DNA from: Astrothelium macrocarpum
Lineage: Eukaryota; Ascomycota; Dothideomycetes; Trypetheliales; Trypetheliaceae
Direction of reading: 5' to 3'
Length of the DNA stretch: 11,200 bases
NCBI GenBank assembly: GCA_021030915.1
Contig: JAGEMR010000287.1
Location: forward strand, 1-11,200
In this document: positions 7,952 to 11,200 of the stretch, in pieces
Layout of the letters: every line of letters begins with the position of its first letter
Position numbering within the stretch: position 1 is the stretch's first letter
The notes under the pieces: generated by a model
What the model saw: the letters and a program-made list of their open reading frames with translations, nothing else
The model's database searches: none
Told to the model about the DNA's origin: nothing
Program-made: the position numbers and the translations under genes

Positions 7952-8349
7952 AATATCTGATAATAATTTCAATTTAAAATTTATTAATTCTTTTTATTTT
8001 TATATTAAAAATAATCCGATTTTGATTGATTTCAATTTTTTGATTGATAATTTATTTTTAAAATTTTTGATAAATAAATATGTTTTATTTTTTTTTTTAA
8101 TTAAAATTCATTTTTTTTGAAAATATTAATTTTTTTATTTTTGATCAATGTTTATTGATTATTTTTTTTGATATTTTCTCATATTTATATCAAAATTTTT
8201 AGTTTTTATAATATATTTTATTATATTTAATTTAAAAATATTTTTATATTTCATCTGATTCGATTTTTATTATTTTAATTTAAAATATATTCTATTAACA
8301 TCTTTTATATAATTGATAATATTCCTTAATTTAATATTAATTATATCAT

Positions 8350-8540
8350 AAATAATAAAAATATCCAATTATTTTATTAATTATTTATATAATATTTCAA
8401 ATATTATTCCAATATCTGATTTATATATTTTATCTGATTATTCATTTTTTTATAATATATCATAAATATTTTTAATTTAATTCTGAATTTAGAATTATTT
8501 TTTAATAAATTGATATAAATTTTTGATTTTTATTGAATAT
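8350..8540 (-). pseudogene. integrase catalytic core segment (Gypsy)
   Basis: FNKNQKFIS (8537-8511) fits the integrase motif SDRDxxFxS with both Asp changed to Asn. After a one-base frame change near 8500 come SKFRIKLKIFMIYYKKM and NNQIKYINQILE (8442-8407), which fit LGIKxxxSTAYHPQTDGQTERxNQxLE, then YLKYYINN and NNW. Asp to Asn, Thr to Ile/Met, Gly to Asn, Arg to Tyr and Cys to Tyr are all C-to-T or G-to-A changes. Between this and RNase H (8540-9090) I did not place the zinc-binding HHCC part. Confidence 0.88.
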
Positions 8541-9182
8541 AATATTTCTTGAAATTCTAAAACATTTGATTAATTTTTAAAATAATAATTCAATTATATA
8601 AATTATTTTATATATCTTTTTGAATTATTCGATGATAATATATTTTATTAATTTATTTATAATAATTATAATTATATCATATTTTAATTTTATTATCAGA
8701 TTTTTTAATTCTGATAAATTCGTGATAAAATTTATAATAATTTATTCGAATAATTCATATAATGATTTTATTAATATAATCATTTCTTTTTTTATTTATA
8801 TTATATTTATTTTTTTAATATAATTTTGGATATATTCTTTTATTCTTTTGAAATGATAATTTCATTAAATATTTCTGATAATTTATATAATTTTTAAATA
8901 TTTATAAAATAATTTATTATAATATTTTTTAATAATTTTTCTGATTTTTTTTTAATAAAATTATAATTTTTTATTCTATATATTGATTTTATTTAAAAAT
9001 GATTAAAATTATATAATTTTTTTTATAATTTTTTGATAATATATCATTTTGATTAATTTAAAAAATCATTTAATTTTTGATTTTTTTCATTATATAATCC
9101 AATCTTTGATTTAAAATATTAATTTTAGAATTATTTTTTTCTGATATATATTTAATAATAAATTTATATTATTTTAAAGATT

Positions 9183-9465
9183 CTGATCATTTAATTTATT
9201 ATTGATTTAATTATTTCGTAATTATAAAATAAATGAAATTTTTATGATTTATAAAAACTTTTAAAAATGATGATTTTTCAATATATATTTTCTAATATTA
9301 TAATACAATAATTATAATAAAAAATTCTTTATTATGAATATTATAATTTTATTCTAATTCTGAAAATTTTTTTGAATAATATTTTATTAGATATCATTTT
9401 TTATTTTATATTTATTAATATAAATATATTCCTATTATTAAATCGGATATATCAATTTTAATTTA
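9183..9465 (-). pseudogene. RNase H domain (Gypsy)
   Basis: IKIDISDLIIGIYL (9462-9421) corresponds to the family motif IxTDASDxAIGAxL, with the catalytic Asp retained. Then come YYSKKFS, ELE-stop-NYNIHNKEFF (9360-9319; family AELNYxIxDKELL) and KVFINHKNFIYF (9261-9226; family VxTDHKNLxYF, Asp to Asn), ending in -stop-SE for RWSE. The motifs are collinear in one frame. Just after, YISEKNNSKINILNQRLDY (9150-9094) fits the linker YxPGKxNxxADALSRRxD. Confidence 0.92.
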
Positions 9466-9599
9466 TATTAATTTTAATAATTCAATAATTTTTAATATAA
9501 AATTTTATAAATAATTTTTTTTAAATATTTTAAATATTTTTTTTTTATTTTTTTCGAAAATGAATATTCTTTTTTTTTTTCATTACTTTTATTAAAAAT

Positions 9600-9943
9600 T
9601 ATATTTTAAAAGAATATTTTTTAATAAATTTTTAATTATAATTGATAAATTTTAAAAAGAATTAAACGTTTTTTATATTTTTTAATTTCGGCCAATTTTT
9701 AATTAATTTTATTTTATTCGAATTAATTCATATAATTTTTATTCTAATATTATAATTTAAAAAATTTATTTTTTTAATCCAAAATTCATATTTTGATAAT
9801 TTTAATTATAAATTTTATTTATCAAATTTTTTAAATATTTATTATATATATTATATATATATTTTTTTTAATTTTTGAATAAATAAAAATATCATTTAAA
9901 TATGTTATTATAAATTTATTAAAATAAAATTATAATATATTAT
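9600..9943 (-). pseudogene. reverse transcriptase C-terminal half (Gypsy)
   Basis: The catalytic box reads YLNDIFIYSK (from 9902), YLDD with Asp changed to Asn. In a second frame follow NL-stop-LKLSKYEFW (9814-9779; family NLxLKLSKCEFW), INFLNY, NKIKLIKNWPKLKNI and NV-stop-FFLKFINY (9670-9641; family VQxFLGFxNY), then KFIKKYS. These match the RT palm, thumb and connection of Ty3/Gypsy elements in correct order and spacing. Stops replace expected Gln. A one-base frame change lies near 9840 in an AT dinucleotide run. Confidence 0.92.
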
Positions 9944-9945
9944 TA
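9944..9945. other. TA insertion site of the Fot1-like element
   Basis: Left of this TA the minus strand reads Gypsy RT (N-N-I-L-stop-F-Y-F-N-K-F-I-I-T-Y-L-N-D). Right of it the GC-rich element end begins ACGTGGTTTACC. Tc1/mariner-type elements, including Fot1/pogo, insert at and duplicate TA. The second TA should flank the far end, beyond the window. Confidence 0.7.
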
Positions 9946-10007
9946 ACGTGGTTTACCACTCAGCCGGTCATATCAGTCAGTCGGTCACTTTCCGCATCAG
10001 ATACCCC
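9946..10007. repeat. GC-rich terminal region with 17-bp tandem pair
   Basis: It begins ACGTGGTTTACCACTC after TA. Two 17-bp units follow, ACCACTCAGCCGGTCAT (9955-9971) and ATCAGTCAGTCGGTCAC (9972-9988), matching at 13 of 17 positions with three of four differences transitions. It ends CATCAGATACCCC. About half the bases are G or C, against very few on either side. Such subterminal repeats can be transposase-binding sites; whether it is an inverted terminal repeat cannot be tested without the other end. Confidence 0.7.
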
Positions 10008-10046
10008 ATCAACATTAATATACACAATAATAATTTGAAAATTTAT

Positions 10047-11200
10047 TTATTTTTCATCAGATTCTGATTCAATATCTATTTTTTTAATTTTATTATAAAT
10101 ACGTGTATTATATTTAATTATATCGTAATTATTATATCATCATAAAATTATTATTATTTTTTTTGATGGATTATTATTTTCGTTTTTATCAGATATATAT
10201 CATTTTTTCGAATCCTTTTCAATTAATAATTTTATAAAATTATTTATATTAAATGTTTTTCCAAATTATATACGTGATTTTTTGGCCTTCTGATATTTTA
10301 TAAATATCATATTTACGTTTTTAAAAATACGTATTCGTTCAATTAAAAAAATAATTAAATATACCATTATCTACGTATTCTTTATCATTTAATTTACAAT
10401 TTCAATAATTGATATTAGAGAATTTTTTTAATAAATAAAAATTCATTTTTTGATAAAATTGGATTATTTGATTATTTATTAAAAATTGAAAGAGATTTAT
10501 AATTTTTATTCATGAATGATTGACGGATAATTATTCGATAATATAAATATTTTTAAATGAATATCTAATTTGAAAATCATAAAATCTGAATTTTAAAATA
10601 TAATTTCAATTCTTTTAAATTCAGATTTGATATTTGATTCCGTAAAAATTTTAAAATAAATGAATTTAAATGTAATAAAAAATTCGGATTTAATAATATA
10701 ATTAATCATAATTTTAATTAATAGATTAATTTTATCATTATATATATATTTTAAAAATGAATATAATATAATATCTAATGATTGAAATAAATAAAATAAA
10801 TATATAAATATATTAATTAGAATAATTTTATTTTTGTCATAAAATTTATTAAATTCGGCTGATAAATAATTTTCGTATTTATCAATAATTAATAATTAAT
10901 ATATATTTTTTAAATAATTTTTTATATATTTATCAAAATATTAAATTCAATCCAAATTTATTTTATTATTAGTCCATTCATTAAAAATAGATTTAATAAT
11001 CTAATTATTGGAAAATTCTGATTTTATAATTTAATTCGCGAAATGATAAATATTTTAAATGATAATAAAAGACGGAATATATCAATTTTTAATATTAATA
11101 TATTTAATAATTATAATTCATTTCCGATTATCAGATTATATAAATTTGATTTTATCATATTTTTTAATATATATTATCATTATTAATATAATTATTATAT
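10047..11200 (-). pseudogene. Fot1/pogo-type DDE transposase, RIP-degraded, 5' end off-window
   Basis: One continuous frame, many TAA/TGA/TAG where Gln, Arg or Trp are expected. In order: SDNRK-stop (GNREW), IPSFII (IPPxII), NEWTNN (NGWTxN, 10982-10965), LLIIDKYENYLSAEF (10895-10851; family LLIxDGHGSHxTAEF), FYLFQSLDIILYSFLKYIY (10796-10740; HSSHLLQPLDVGxFxPLKxAY), IFTESNI (AFTxxNI), NSDFMIFKLDIHLK (NPExVxSKLDxxL), IIEIVN-stop-MIKNT (IIExxDQLVKGA) and YQKAKKSRI. The second and third catalytic Asp (10883 and 10775) have exactly 35 residues between them (DD35D). Near the end YNNYDIIKYNTRIY (10136-10095) is a zinc knuckle CxxCGxxGHNxRTC with every Cys and His now Tyr. It ends ESESDEK. About 380 codons are visible. 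Confidence 0.93.

Larger units (their letters stand above)
7748..9945 (-). pseudogene. RIP-degraded Ty3/Gypsy chromovirus pol
   Basis: A retrotransposon polyprotein remnant, in order reverse transcriptase, RNase H, integrase and C-terminal chromodomain, the order of Ty3/Gypsy chromoviruses. Diagnostic stretches are given in the domain entries. Most departures from the family motifs are C-to-T or G-to-A on either strand. Reading frame changes at least three times: near 9840 (RT), between about 9600 and 9480 (RT to RNase H) and near 8500 (integrase core), so indels have accumulated. The N-terminal part of RT, protease and Gag are absent because the element is cut at 9945/9946 by the Fot1-like insertion; they may continue right of the window. 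Not functional. Copia is excluded by domain order. Confidence 0.9.
6241..11200. other. AT-rich, RIP-degraded transposon block
   Basis: Nearly 5 kb of very low GC with no functional gene. G and C survive mainly in a few islands (6491-6541, about 6688-6770, 9946-10007). Two transposon proteins are legible only if C-to-T and G-to-A changes are allowed: Trp to stop, Gln or Arg to stop, His to Tyr, Gly to Lys/Glu/Asn, Ala to Ile/Thr, Pro to Leu/Ser/Phe. This spectrum is that of repeat-induced point mutation, known only from fungi. The block continues past the window edge. Confidence 0.9.
9946..11200 (-). mobile_element. Fot1/pogo-type DNA transposon, partial, nested in Gypsy
   Basis: The element runs from its 3' terminal region at 9946 through the transposase remnant and is cut by the window edge at 11200. 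The transposase stop codon (10049-10047) is 40 bp from the GC-rich terminal island (9946-10007), a normal compact layout. Because the transposase keeps one frame while the Gypsy host element is frameshifted, this insertion is likely the younger of the two. The 5' end, the first catalytic Asp and the other terminal repeat are outside the window. Confidence 0.8.

Noticed and set aside
8620..8823. 67-codon open frame on the plus strand in the AT block
   Set aside because: Composition is almost only Ile, Phe, Asn, Tyr and Ser. It lies near the integrase-coding stretch of the minus-strand Gypsy element, and one open run of this length is expected by chance in so much AT-rich sequence.
6491..9945. 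the two GC islands as the inverted ends of a single element
   Set aside because: Both start TA-ACGT in the same orientation and their units are not homologous; the pol remnant between them is a Gypsy element.
10502..10540. NNYPSIIHE as a second catalytic DNY/DGH motif
   Set aside because: It is too close to the C-terminal KAKKSRI segment; the true motif is at 10883 and this stretch aligns to the Pro-rich linker before the WxPxTP segment.

Overview
The window looks like nuclear DNA of a filamentous ascomycete (Pezizomycotina). The genes carry short introns of 52 to 106 nt with fungal splice signals. There is a HET-domain (heterokaryon incompatibility) relative. The right 45% is an extremely AT-rich block whose content reads as transposons destroyed by repeat-induced point mutation (RIP, C:G to T:A). 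The species cannot be named from this sequence.

Left half (1 to about 6240, ordinary composition). Bases 1-180 hold a cluster of perfect inverted repeats. A two-exon gene (413-1343, +) encodes a probable secreted six-cysteine protein. Convergent to it, on the minus strand (2934-1560), lies a HET-domain gene. It is readable end to end through one intron, but a TAA replaces one residue of its most conserved motif, so I call it a pseudogene. From 2935 to 3733 I recognise nothing. From 3734 to 4195 there is a tRNA-headed retroposon (SINE-like, minus strand) between perfect 15-bp direct repeats. A second two-exon gene (4490-5716, +) encodes a single-pass membrane protein with a Cys-rich ectodomain and a cytosolic tail of 8-residue HEL repeats.

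Right half (about 6240 to 11200, very AT-rich). No functional gene remains. When C-to-T and G-to-A changes are allowed for, two transposon proteins can be read on the minus strand. One is a Ty3/Gypsy chromovirus pol: reverse transcriptase, RNase H, integrase and chromodomain, 9945 down to 7748, with several frameshifts. The other is the catalytic and C-terminal part of a Fot1/pogo-type DDE transposase, 11200 (cut by the window edge) down to 10047, in one frame with no indel. The Fot1-like element begins at a TA dinucleotide inside the reverse transcriptase of the Gypsy element, so it is nested and probably younger. Its end, and a second place at 6491-6541, are sharp GC-rich islands. Each starts TA-ACGT and carries two 17-bp tandem units that escaped the mutation around them. 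Two further tandem arrays (30 bp x 3.3 and 34 bp x 5) lie in the AT block. All nine variable sites of the 34-bp array are transitions.

The gene-bearing half and the RIP block touch sharply, the typical two-speed layout of fungal accessory regions. Nothing suggests that the two intact genes work together in one pathway.
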